This document shows positions 25,601 to 36,646 of a DNA stretch of 64,000 nt, piece after piece. The stretch spans positions 11,364,559 through 11,428,558 of the forward strand of contig NC_052614.1 in assembly GCF_016545825.1 (NCBI RefSeq), read 5' to 3'. Numbering within the stretch: the first letter of the stretch is position 1; each line of letters opens with the position of its first letter. The stretch is from Eucalyptus grandis. Its lineage: Eukaryota > Streptophyta > Magnoliopsida > Myrtales > Myrtaceae. The position numbers and the translations under genes were made by a program. The notes beneath the pieces were generated by a model that saw only the letters and a program-made list of their open reading frames with translations, searched no databases and was not told the DNA's origin.

Positions 25601-26273
25601 CAATAGAAAATCTGTACTTTTTAGCGTCATTTTTTCCTAAGGATTTGTTTAAATCTCATTGAGTTTTGAGATACAACCACAAGACGATACTACATTTTCA
25701 AAGGCTTCTATCTTGTCTCTCCGCTGCTGCGGAACGGTCGAGGTGGTATTGGAATGTGATTGTGCAGGCTCGTGCTCTGCAAAATAAAGCTTATTGAGCG
25801 TACTGGTACATCATTCATACGATGAACGATGCTGGATCTCGATCACGGAAAAGACGCTTGATGCCAAGCTTATGATTCGCACCTGACAGAACATGCAAAA
25901 GCTCTGCATCTGCATGATCATATATCGCTTTCGATAACAGGGTCGCCGTGAGTAGTACTCGACCAGATCTAAAGACAAAGGTGCATTTCATGTCATGTTA
26001 ATGAAGTTACAATTGTTTCCCCGCTCCTCAAACATCCAATCTTCGGCTCGTATTCAATCTATAAACATCCAATTCCTAACCATGTTTTAAATCAGCGATT
26101 TACACATATCTCAGCATATTCTCCGAACCGTGGCAATTGGGCAGGATTAGTCCGATGCTCGAAGAACCGGGTCACCTACCCTGAAACAAATCCAGAAAAA
26201 CTGGGGAAGAAACTGAAGCAGAGGAAAACGCAAAGTCTCTCTGTCTCCCTCGCTCGCCCGCGAGCCGAAACCC
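22604..26273. other. Gene-free interval between the OXS3-like and IQD genes
   Basis: Contains the OXS3-like 3' UTR and, at its right end, the IQD 3' UTR. Short open frames near 22.8-23.0, 23.8-24.5 and 25.2-25.5 kb were read and show no recognisable domain. No mobile element was recognised, although a decayed exon cannot be excluded. Confidence 0.4.
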
Positions 26274-28969
26274 TCACCATCTTCTTCCCCCCGAGCAATC
26301 TTTCTCCGGCTCTCCGGACTCTCGCCCCGGTCCCTCCATCTTCATCTTCCCCGCGACGGAATTCTTGAACGCGCCGGCCTCCTGCTGCGCCTGCGAGCAC
26401 GACCTCTGCATCCTCACCCCGCTCAAGCTGCTCCTCGACCGCTCGAACTCCATCATCGCCTCCTGCAGCGACACCCTCCTCCTCGTCGGCGCCTCCCCGC
26501 CTCGACCCTCTGCTTCGGCGTGCTCTGCGACCTCAGCTTCGCCTTGGACGACTGCGTGCCCGACATGTAGCTCGGGGCCAGGAGGAGGCCGCGGCCGTCG
26601 CGCCGCCGGAAGAGGCAGCCGCCGGCGTCGCTCCTCGCGGGCGTGTTCATCGACCGGGGCGTGCTCGCCGGAGTCGTGCAAGGCCCGGGGTCGTCGAGCC
26701 AGTCGGAGCTCTGGAAGCGCCCCGCCGGAGCCCGGCGTGGGAGGGTGTTTCCCGAGCTTGAAAAGGGCGTGGCTCCGTCGTCGACCTCGACGATCCTGGA
26801 GGTGTCCTCAATGGCGGGGCGGAGTGTCGGGGAGTCGGCGGCGGAGGCGGAGAGCTTTCTGTTGTGAGCTACGGCGGCGCGTGTGCGCGCGTGCGCGTTC
26901 CTCGTCTTGTCATCGTATCTTTCCTGTAAAAAATAAAAAATGGAATTGACAAATTATTTGTCCTAAAATTACAATTCTCCCAAGATGACTCCTTTTTTGT
27001 ATGGGACTCGAAATAATTTTGACGATTACACTCGCTTTTTTTTTTTTTAATCCCATCGTAATTAGTACACATTTCACTTATTTTTTTTGGTCGAACACAT
27101 TTCACTAATTCAATTTATCTATTTGCATATGATGTATCAATATATATTATGCTCTTAGCAATAAATTTACTATTCATTTGTAAGATTTGGTCTTCTAATA
27201 TTCACTTTGTACAATAACGTTTCCAAACATTTTAGATTTGTGCAGTTTGGCCCTCTAAATTTTGTTTTGTGGAATCAAATCATCTATTTATTTTGATTCA
27301 TGCAACCGAGTGATTTATTCATTTGTTTTAACTAACATTGTCAAATTACAATTTCTCCTTCCTTATTATCCCCCTTCAATCATTTGGCACTAAAATTGAC
27401 ATCACATGTCATTTTCTATCATTGTTGTTGATTAACTCGACGTTTAGTCAGAGTAATTGATCAAAGGATTTGACTGCACAAATTAAGAAAGTCAAAAAAT
27501 TAATCACACAAAATAAGAGTGAAAAATGATAAGATCGTATAAGTCAGAAAAGTCAGAAAATTTGACCGAATAAAATAAAAAGTTCAAACCTAACACTCAG
27601 ATTGCGCTAACACCGTTTGGTCTAATTTTATTTTTATTTTTATAATTAGTAGTACATAAGTTTAATTTCTAATATATTAATCTGAAGATTAAGTATATTT
27701 CATCAAAACGTCTGTGACATGTCATCTCAAGAAGACACGCACAGTCAAACTAATTTAACGGTTACCGGCCAAAGAAGAATAGACCGATTTTCTACCCGTC
27801 GAGGCGCAATCCGTCTCGACAACATCGACTCGCGCGAGACAAAACACGCAGAAGCGAAGCTAACGATACCATGAAAGTTCCGGGTCGTACCGTGGGATCG
27901 CGGGTCGCCGTGCCGTCGTCTCCTCCTCCTCCTCCTCCGCCCCGGCTGCGGCCGCGAGCCGATCTCCGCAAGCGAGCGCTGGCTTGAGCTCTCATGAGAG
28001 CCTCGAAGCTGTGGAGCGTCGCGGCCGCTTGCTTCCTCACCAGGTACCCTCTCACGCGCGCCTGCAGCTTCACCAGCCCCTTCAGCGCCCTCAGCGCTTT
28101 CCTCGCCTGGTTGGTTTTTTTTTCCAAATTCAAGAAAGCCAAGAAGAATCAGAAGGAAAGGAAGAAAGAAGAGGCGAGCCCCGTTTCGATTCTACAGCAG
28201 CTGAAGTAGTTAAACGGCAACAGAAAGATTCTATCTTTTATGCGGTACAAAGAACTTCACACGTGAGACCGCTTGTTGCGTTTCTTGTCCTGTTCTTTAC
28301 ATTCTGCGAATCGAACTTACTGTCGGATGCGAGAATTTCCGACCCCCGTGAAGAGAGAGGAGTTCGTTTTTGTGTTTCGCTCGAACCGGATTATCGCAAT
28401 TCAGTGAGTTCATTACGTATTCAACAATTTAAGCTGATTAAAAGAGCAAATGAAATCGAAGTTACACGCATAATTCACCGGGAGTAATTTTGTAGGATGC
28501 CTGAAACGCTCAATTAGGTTCCTCAATTACTCACATTCTCTAGCTCCAGAACGTTTGTTTATATGTAAGCCGAAAAACTTACCAGGAATCCCCTGAAAAC
28601 CGTCTGGATCTTCACCGCAGCGTGCTCCTGCCTGCCGAGCATGGCGCCCCTCCCGTGGCTCGTCAGCCTGATGACCGCTGCGGCCGCCTGTGCGGCCGCC
28701 CCTGCCGCGTCCGCAGCGGCGGCTGTGGCAGCAGCCACCGCAATGACACGCTTGTTCTGCTCCTTCTCTGCCTCATCGGTGCAACTGCAGGACCTCAACC
28801 AGGCGGACTCGGCCGCAGATATGTTGGGCGGGATGGTGGCGGGGTTGTTGCACAGCCCGCTTGAATTGCTCAACTGTCTCTTGCTGTTGCTGTTGTCGTT
28901 GCTGTCCACCTCTTCTCTGTCCTTCTTGATGCCAAACAGGCCCTTAATCCACCTCGTTGCTCTGCCCAT
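26274..28969 (-). CDS. IQD protein (IQ67 domain, calmodulin-binding), with a frameshift in the last exon
   Basis: Exons in order of translation: 28969-28583, 28106-27891, 26923 to the end; GT-AG junctions fall between codons. The protein starts [16 protein letters not shown], the typical IQD N terminus. The IQ67 domain crosses intron 1: [10 protein letters not shown] joins [11 protein letters not shown], then [15 protein letters not shown] and [15 protein letters not shown] proteins bind calmodulin and link calcium signals to microtubules or membranes. Exon 3 reads through [20 protein letters not shown], the DUF4005 region, then meets a TGA at 26453-26455 (357 aa). The conserved continuation ([27 protein letters not shown]) is open in another frame and ends at 26274. 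The shift lies near a run of four C on the plus strand (26495-26498); one missing base there would explain it. This is either an assembly error or a recent mutation. It is most like the IQD25-27 group. Confidence 0.88.
27180..27605. mobile_element. Foldback-like repeat inside IQD intron 2
   Basis: The left arm ATTTGTGCAGTTTGGCCCTC (near 27235) resembles the reverse complement of the right half, which contains AATTTGTGCAGTCAAATCC near 27464-27482; further TTTTGTGGAATCA versus TTTTGTGTGATTA words match in the same orientation. The element has no coding capacity and lies wholly within the intron (27890-26924). Confidence 0.4.
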
Positions 28970-31206
28970 GTTTAAGTGCCTTTGAAGATTTGTGTATAAG
29001 CCCAAGAAGGAGGTTGCTGCAACGCTGTAAAAACAAGGGCTTTTGGAGTGAACCACTCAACCAAAAAGGGTCTGGATAGAAAATTTTGACAGAAATTATT
29101 GGAATCCAAGTTGCTGTCAATAGAAAATCTTGGGTTTCTTTCCCTGTTGCGGAAAGTGGCGATGAAAATCTATAAAAGAAAGCACCATTGTTTTTGAGAA
29201 ATGGGAAAAATTGGAGGAGGAAACGAGTGTCAGAGAATTTCTCCCCTTTTTATTCCTTTCAGAAAAGGGAAAGAGAGAATAGTAGGAAAAAGAAAGCGGA
29301 GAAGAGAAAAAGAAATCTTCCTCACGTGACCAGCTGCATAACGTGACAAGAATTTCTGGGGTAAAAAGAGGTAATTACGCTTGGGGAAAATTACTGAAGC
29401 TGGAGGTGCCAATGAAGCTTCTGATGGGAAGTGGTTCGGTAAAAATTGTAAGAGGACTCTCACAGAACCCTTGGAAGGGGAACACTGCACTGCAACAGCA
29501 AGGCGAGAATCAGATTCTCCGGGAAAAAGTTTCCGGGAAAGAGAGTGGCCATTCCTAGGAAAAGTCTCGCTAGGAAAAGTGAAAAGAGGCTGTCACCAGG
29601 AAAAAGGGTGCAAAGGCTGTGTGCGTTTTAATTCAACCCATGAGGAATTCGGGAAGAAAAGAAGAAGGGAAAAATCAACCAAGGAGGGGGATTTTATTGG
29701 AATTATAACGACCGGTTTTGCATAACCTGAACACTTGAAAAAATTCTCCGAAACTTGACCATTTTCATACGGAAAACTTGCTACGACAAAAATAATAACT
29801 TGTGAAAATGCTAAAAATATCAAAACGCCCGAAAGATTGGCGCTCATTGCACAAGGCGAGCATTAAAACTTGTCCAGTTCTAGGTTTGAGGGCATGTCAA
29901 GTAGCATCTAGATTCTAAAAATTTGGGAATCTATTTTAACGAGAAAATTCCGGAATTTAGGTAGGTGGAACTAGGAACTAGAAGTTTAGAACAAGTTTTT
30001 TTTATGTTTTTCTTAAACTATGCCTTCACACGATTTTGAATGAATATATAATTTGAAACCATTAACTGGAGCTTCTATTTTATGATCGAGATTTTTGTTT
30101 TATTAATATTTTATATTTTCGTGTGTGTAAATATAATATAAATTGTATTCAGTGGATTATAGAAGCAAGTGATGATCATTCTAGGTAATGATTCATTACA
30201 ATTGTTTTATTCATAATATAGGTGGAACTTGAGTAAGCCTTAGAATTGACCAAAAAATCTATGATATGATGATTTCGAGGTATGTAGAATAGGTTTAAAT
30301 TTAAAAAAATGATGAACCTATTTTAATGAATGAGTTTCAAATGACAAGTGGAATTTATATGGAATATAAAATTCACTCACCCCTAATTCTTATAACTCGT
30401 GGTTTATTGAATAATATGCTCCCAGATCAAAGCTCACACTTCCCCCCTCTGTCGTCCTTCATTCCTACTTGGCTTTCTGGAGCGACGTGTCCTTAAAAAG
30501 GAAAAAGATACCTTAGCGTCCTTCCTCTCTGACAACCCTCGTGAACCACGCACATGTCATAATTAAACCCAGAAAACTTTGATGAACGCAATTCATTACC
30601 CCCCCGCCAACGTTTCTTGACCGTGCCAAGCACTCAAATGCGGAAGCCGAGCGAACTGGAGACCCCAACTCTAGTTGCTTTTATAGAGAAATGAATCATG
30701 GCGCTCTCTCTCTGCGCAAAGGCAGAGCCAATGGGAGGGGATTCTACCTCTGAAATAGCTCACAGGTTTGACGAAATCAGACTCTTTCTTCTTTTTCTTT
30801 TTTCTGGTTTGGGTTCTGAAAGGATCTGTGCGTGGACGGGCTACTTGCAGAACCTAACTGTAATTGCAGAGTTGTGTAATCTGTTGCGCTGTTCACGTTT
30901 TCCTTGTTTGCCTCGGTTATTTGTGCTCCTAATGTAACTCTCCTGTCAATTCTTGTTGCACCACCCTTTGACTCGTAAGGCTCTGACACTATACACAGCT
31001 TAAAGATGATCCGAAAAAAAAGTCGAAATTCTTGTAAAGGCAAGAACTTTAGCCGGGTAAAGGCACTGCCATCTTCTCTCTCTCTCTCTCTCTGAATGAG
31101 AATCTTTTGCTGAATTGAATTGCTCTGTTACACGTCTACTATAATAAAAACGGGAACTAAACTAACTTGCTTCTTCGGGCATTGTGATTGCATCATAAGG
31201 TATTGT
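28970..31206. other. Upstream region of the IQD gene and intergenic sequence
   Basis: Holds the IQD promoter/5' UTR side, one member of a dispersed repeat (29860-30400) and a (TC)n run at 31075-31094. The short open frames near 29.3-29.8 and 30.7-31.0 kb have no recognisable domains. Confidence 0.4.
29860..30400. repeat. Dispersed repeat, copy 1
   Basis: Aligns by eye with 56090-56850. Shared landmarks in the same order are a TCTAAAAATT...TTATTTT block, AGGTAGGTGGAAC versus AGGTAGATGAAAC, AACAAGTTTTTTT versus AATAAGTTTTTGT, CAGTGGATTATAG, GATAATTCA/GATTCATTACAATTG and TATAGGTGGAACTTGAGTA versus TACAAGTGGAACCTAATTA. Ends are not precisely defined. Non-coding, probably a non-autonomous transposon. 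Confidence 0.6.
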
Positions 31207-31324
31207 TGTTGGGTGGTCTTGAGCATCTCTTACCCCAAAAGTTAATTTAAAGAGTGAGTCTTTCTCTCACATTTATAAACTGACAACTAGTCTATTTCAA
31301 TACCAATGTGGGATAACCTCAACA
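31207..31324 (-). repeat. 3' LTR of the decayed copia element
   Basis: 118 bp; its plus-strand reading starts TGTTGGGTGGTC and ends CCTCAACA, and it aligns along its length with 36532-36646. Confidence 0.75.
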
Positions 31325-31390
31325 ATCTCTTCCTTACAACTCATAATTCTCTAGTATGACACTTGTTAGCAACCTAGGCTTTGATACCTG

Positions 31391-31674
31391 TGCTGAGAGT
31401 TTAATTTATACCCAAAATTAAGATGAGAAAAATAATGGTGCTGCACTAAACAATCTCTCTATTATCAATATCAACATTACCAGCTCCGGAGTTACTAGCT
31501 TTAACGTTACAACTATAAAAGATATTGCCCATATATATAATAGGAGTTTAGGGTATACATAGTTATGAAGGAAATTACATATATGCCATTAGCAGCAGTA
31601 AAAAAAAAAAAACCCTATCATCTACTTTAACATGATAGGATGGGTGACCTATTGGGAAGTGCATATCCCAACAA
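31391..31674. repeat. Possible solo LTR nested near the 3' end of the copia element
   Basis: The segment starts TGTGCTGAGAG and ends CATATCCCAACA, with TG...CA borders, and is preceded by GGCTTTGATACC, which resembles a primer-binding-site complement. No second copy lies in the window and no target duplication is visible, so this is tentative. Confidence 0.3.
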
Positions 31675-32099
31675 ACTTTCTTTGTACTTAACATTATTTT
31701 CCTCTACTAGACTCTACAACTCTATAAATCTCCCACTTGGAGGCTAATCTTCAAAAATAGCAATAATTTTTCTTAATCTTTATCTTTATAACCCAATTTG
31801 TCCTAGTGCGGTGGCCCTTCTCATTACTTACGATGGCGGCCAACTGAGGCAATGCATAGCCTTAATTTTTTAGTGTTGACTATTTTTGTTAACATATCTA
31901 CTGGATTTTTGCACCAAGAATCTTCTTCAATGATAACGTCCTATCATCTATCAATTGATGAATTTGATGATACTTCACCTCAATATATTTTGTCCTTGTT
32001 TGAAATGCTGGATTCTTTACAAGACAAATAGCACTCTGACTATTACTGAAAAAAAACACTGTTTATTGCTCTTTGCCTATCTTCTTCAGAAAAATTTTC

Positions 32100-34910
32100 A
32101 ACCAAATCATCTCCTTATCAACTTCATATACGGCAACATACTTTGCCTCATTGATTGAAAGAGAGACACATGTCTAAAGTCTAGATAGCCAATTGATTGT
32201 AGTGCTACCTAATGTAAAAACATAACCAATGATGCTTTTCCTTCAAGTCACCACAAAGATATGCATCAACAAAGTCTTATAAAGTTACATAGTTTTTCAT
32301 AAAATATATATTGATATACCTAAAGTGCCTCTCAGGTATCTTAATAGTCATTTTACAACTTCCCAATGTTTTATTCTTAGATTTACCATGTGTCCGCTCA
32401 CAATTCCTATTTGATGAGCTATGTTTGGTCTCATGCATACCATTGTATACATTAAACTCCCAACAGCTGACACATAAGGCACCTTAGCCATAAACTCCCG
32501 CTCTTCATTTGTCTTTGGTGATTACTTCTTTAAGAGCTTGAAGTGACTTCCTAAAGGAGTACTTTTGGGCTTTGCATTTTGGACTCTAAATCTATCTAGC
32601 ACCTTTTCAATGTATTTTTCTTGAGATAACTTTAGAATTCCTTTAGACCTATCCCATGTGATCCTTATCCAAGAATTTGATTCGTTGTGCCCCAGCTCTT
32701 CATCTCAAACTCTTTTGACAATTGCTGCTTCAATATGTTGATCTCCCTCATTCTGGATTCTACAATGATCATATCATCTGTATATAATAGCAAAATAATA
32801 TAGCATCTCATCAAATTTCTTGAAGTAATAACAATAATCCATATCACTTCTGCTGAACCCGTTGCTGCACATAAATGAATCAAATTTCTTGTACTATTTT
32901 CTAGGGGCCTATTTCAAGCCATATAGACTTTTCTTCAATTTGGAAACATAATTTTCTTTTCCAGGAACCTAAAAAGCTTTTGGTTGTACCATGTAGATTC
33001 CCCCCTCCAAGTTACTGTGGAGGAATGCAGTTTGAACATATAAGTGCTCTAGATGTAAATTCTCAGATGCAACAATACTTAATATTATCTTGATAGTAGT
33101 CGATTTCATGGTTGAAAAGAAAATCTATGTGCAATAAATTCATTTCTTTTGTTGAATACCTTTTACTATTAACCTTACTTTGTACTTCTTGTTGCCATCG
33201 GGTTCTTCTTTGACTTTGTACATCCACTTGTTTTGCAACACCTTCTTCCCATCTAGTAGCTGAGTTAATACCTAAGTTCTGTTCTTCTCAAATGAACCTT
33301 ACTCATCCTATATTACTAACTCCTACTTAATAGAATCCTTAACTTTCACTGCTTCCAAAATTTTTTCTAGTTTCCCAACGTTAGTCAAAAGCAAATAATG
33401 CAATGATGGAGAATATCTCTATACATGCTTAGGTGTTCAACTAGGTCTTTTCAAAATGGGCTCAAGTGTATGTGATTCTTGTTCTAGTTTTTTATTAGAG
33501 TCTTTAGTAACAGTTTTGGGAATTACAATCAAAACATTCTTAGAAACCTCCTCCAATTCAATCTCTCTATTCTCCACCATTGGTTTCTTCACACTAGATT
33601 TTATTATAGATACGTTCTTGTACACCATGTTTCATTGAATGTAACATCAAAAGTTCTTATTGTTTTTCTATATTGTTCATCCCATAACCAATAATCAAAA
33701 TAATCAGAACCATATCCAATGATCTTGATTTTTCAGAATCTATCTAGGCATACGAAACACAACAAAAAACTTTTAAATGCGAGAGATTTACCAATTTTCT
33801 GCTCCATTCTTCTTTTGGTAACTTGAAATCAAGTGGAACTAAAGATCCTCTATTAATCAGATATGCTGCTATGTTAATTACATCCACCCAAAACATCTTA
33901 GGTAATCCCGCATGCATCCCCATACTTATTGCATGCTCATTAGAGTTCAATTCATCTTCTCAGCAACTCCGTTTTGCTACAATCTGTTGGGAATTGTTCT
34001 TGTTATTTTGATTTTGTTCTCTACATAAAATTGCTTGAACTCCTTGCTATCATACTCATCACCATTATTGGACCTCGGAATTTTAATTCGTAGGCTAGTC
34101 TCATTCTCCACTTTAGCTTTCCATTTCTTAAAAGTAACAAATGCATCAAATTTATTGTTCAGAAAATAAGCCCACACCTTTCTGGTGGAGTCATAAAAAA
34201 ACGTGACATAATAACGCAAGCCTCTAAGGGAATGAATAGAAGCTGTTTCTCACACATCTGTATGCACCAACTCTAATTTTCCTTTCTTTGGTTCTCTCCC
34301 AATCTTCAAAAAATTGACACATTTTTGTTTGCCCAAAACATAATCTTCATGGAGCTCAATATCTATGGACTTTAGACCATGCAATTTTCCCTTAGATGCT
34401 AATAACTTCATCCCCTTTTTGCTAATGTGCCCAAGCTTGTGGTGCCATAATTTGAAATTAGCTTCCGACTCAGCAATTGCTATGATTTCTCTACTGCTTT
34501 TAGTCATGTACAACGCTCTTGACTTTGTTTCTCGTGTTGCAACCAAAGCATCTTTAACTATTTTCCAAAACTATCCCCAAAAACAATTTTGTATCACGCG
34601 ATTTCTAATTGACTTATAGAGATTATATTTCTCTTAAGTTCTGGAACATATTTGATATCATGTAACTTCCATTGATATCCACTAGTAGATTTTATGTGAA
34701 TTTCACACTTTTCCATAATATCCAAATGTTCATCATTAGCAAGATAAATCTTTTCATATTTTACAACAAAAAAATTGTACATTAATTCTTTGCATGAAGT
34801 AGAGTGAAACAACACACCTAAGTCAAGAATCCAAGACTCAATTAAATTGTCAATGCTCAAAATTAAGGCAACACTATTTTGCGTCTCTTCAATAGTTGCG
34901 TTCATAGATT
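32100..34910 (-). pseudogene. Copia pol remnants: protease, integrase, reverse transcriptase, RNase H
   Basis: Recognisable pieces, in order: protease around 34594-34905, where the usual WILDSG active-site motif reads WILDLG; GAG pre-integrase around 34250-34546 (LWHHKLGHISKKGMKLL); integrase core pieces 33744-34219; reverse transcriptase around 32665-32883, where the usual YVDD motif reads LLLYTDDM; RNase H remnants from about 32100 to 32500. Frames change repeatedly and stops are frequent. With the protease Ser replaced, the element could not mature its own polyprotein even without the stops. Function is therefore lost. Confidence 0.8.
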
Positions 34911-35319
34911 TCTCTTCTTGATTTCGATCTCGATACTAAATTTTCTTCTTTGGGGCTTTACAATCTCCTTTCAGATGGCCCTTCTTTTCACAATTCTAAT
35001 GAATAATTTCACTATGTGATCTAAATTTGCTTCTCCCTCTAGACTGATGGGGATTCCATAAATATTCCATTCCAAAAATAGAAAGTTTGAAACAATTGAA
35101 ATTTTTATTGGAGATTGGATGTGGTTACTAATTCTTGATCTAGCATGTACAAAATGAAAATCTCATCGAATCGGCTCAACCAGCAACCAAAGTTGTATGC
35201 ATTATGTGGACATAAAGCAAATGGCTAGGATCATTTAATATGATGGTATGAACACAATACCAAGGCAAACCCAAGTAAATATGCATTTATCAACTAAAAC
35301 TAGGCACTATGTAACTTTA

Positions 35320-35870
35320 TTGCATTGGAGAAAAATATGCTATGGACCTTCCCTTTTCAGGGGATTATCTCAGAGAAAGGATTAACATTTGGTCTATTTT
35401 TTTTTTATAGTAAAAATGGAGCAATTCGGTTCATAGGAGAAAAGAGAAGCATATCTATTATATATTCGATAAGTACCAATTTGCAATGGGGGTTGATCCC
35501 ATTTTCTATGAATGAATACAGAAAGAATTAATGCCCATTTAAGTATCTCGATTGAACTATCAATAAATGGAAGAAATAGTATTCTTGCTTATTTTGATGA
35601 TCCTCGATGAGAAAAGATTATTATTTTTAGGCCAAGAGGTTGATAGCAAGATTTCGAATCAACTTATTGGTCTTATGATATATCTTAGTATAGAGAATGA
35701 TAACAATGTTATGTATTTTGCTTATAAACTCTCTAGGCAGATGGTAGAAAAAAACCCGCAACCCCTTGGGATTATCTTGCAATTGGAAGAAGAAGTAGAA
35801 AAAAGATCAGACCATGGAGTAAATGATTTAATTAATGAATATTCGACTTGATCTACCGCAATACTAGTTC
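35320..35870 (+). pseudogene. Composite plastid-derived insert: clpP fragment beside an rpoC2-like fragment
   Basis: Plus strand 35609-35701 reads [19 protein letters not shown] and on to [12 protein letters not shown], an unmistakable part of plastid ClpP exon 2. Directly before it, 35542-35607 reads [18 protein letters not shown] then DDPR, which resembles plastid rpoC2. The two abut within one or two bases, although rpoC2 and clpP are far apart in plastid genomes. The sequence on either side (35325-35541 and 35702-35870) stays open for long stretches and may be plastid too, but I could not assign it. The whole block interrupts the minus-strand copia element just after gag, so it entered after the retrotransposon did. 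Confidence 0.75.
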
Positions 35871-36008
35871 CGCCCTTGGTGATTGCTTCTCCCTTGATAG
35901 CACCAGAAAATTCATTTGATTCTCTTCTGCGACTATCCTCGCTAAGAATCAAATTTTAAATTGCTTGAAGGTTCAATGTTTTCTTACTAGATGAACTTCT
36001 CACCACAA

Positions 36009-36500
36009 TCACCGTTGTACTCCAGTTTTCAGGTAGAGAAGATAATCAAATAAAATTTTTATCTTGTCATTGAATTTGATATCCACTGAACTTAAATGAG
36101 TCATGATCATAATGAATTTATGGATACAATTTTTTTTTTTTTTTATAGAAGCACCTTTATTTATCTTCAGATTGAAAAGACGTTGCATCAAATATACCTT
36201 ATTTGATGTAGAAAGCTTCATGTACATATTGGACAAGACCGCTGTCAAATCTACCATTGTCATCTCATTGGCAATATTAAAAACAACATTCTGTGCCAAT
36301 GTGAGACGAATCAAACCTAGAGCTTGTTGATCTAACAATTCCCACTCTACTTGTTGCATAGAATCTAGTTTCTCTCCAGATAAAGGCCAATGCAAGTTCT
36401 TCTGATATAACATATCCTCGATTTGCATTTTCCAAAATCCAAAGTCCTTGCCATTGAACTGATTGATCTTCACCTCCCCTTCGTCCATATTCGCTCCCAC
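36009..36500 (-). pseudogene. Copia gag remnant
   Basis: The open frame begins MGANMDEGEVKINQFNGKDF and contains FWKMQIEDMLYQKNLHWPL and LIRLTLAQNVVFNIAN, the usual N-terminal gag region of plant copia elements (UBN2/DUF4219 type). It starts just inside the primer binding site. The frame closes before the zinc knuckle, whose remnant (NCEKKGHLKGDC) lies beyond the plastid insert near 34960-35010 and lacks its first Cys. Confidence 0.8.
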
Positions 36501-36531
36501 TATTTCGCCAAAACCAAGCTCTGATACCAGT

Positions 36532-36646
36532 TGTTAGGTGGTCTTGGGTCTTTTTTACTCCAAAACTAGCTCAAAAGATAAGGTTTTCCTTACACTTATA
36601 ACTGACTACCAGCCCATTCTGCAACCGTTGTGGTACAACCTTAACA
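36532..36646 (-). repeat. 5' LTR of the decayed copia element
   Basis: 115 bp, plus-strand reading TGTTAGGTGGTC to CCTTAACA, immediately beside the primer-binding site at 36518-36529. Confidence 0.75.

Larger units (their letters stand above)
31207..36646 (-). mobile_element. Decayed Ty1/copia retrotransposon with short LTRs
   Basis: The element lies on the minus strand. Short terminal repeats start TGTTGGGTGGTCTTG (31207-31324) and TGTTAGGTGGTCTTG (36532-36646), both ending in AACA. Next to the right LTR is the complement of an initiator-Met tRNA primer site, TGGTATCAGAGC on the minus strand (36518-36529). A purine-rich tract abuts the left LTR. Flanking pentamers ATTGT and GTTGT are an imperfect target duplication. 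The copia order gag, zinc knuckle, protease, integrase, reverse transcriptase, RNase H can be followed from right to left, but every domain is cut by stops or frameshifts. About 0.5 kb of plastid DNA sits just downstream of gag, and a stretch at 31391-31674 (TGTGCTGAGAG to ATCCCAACA) may be a nested solo LTR. Confidence 0.85.

Noticed and set aside
26365..26949. 194-codon plus-strand frame rich in Ser, Arg and Cys
   Set aside because: Antisense of the last IQD exon.
28622..28985. Plus-strand Ala/Leu-rich frames
   Set aside because: Antisense of IQD exon 1.
30698..30937. 79-codon plus frame starting MALSLCAKAEP
   Set aside because: No domain, no homologue recognised, lies upstream of the copia element in AT-rich sequence.
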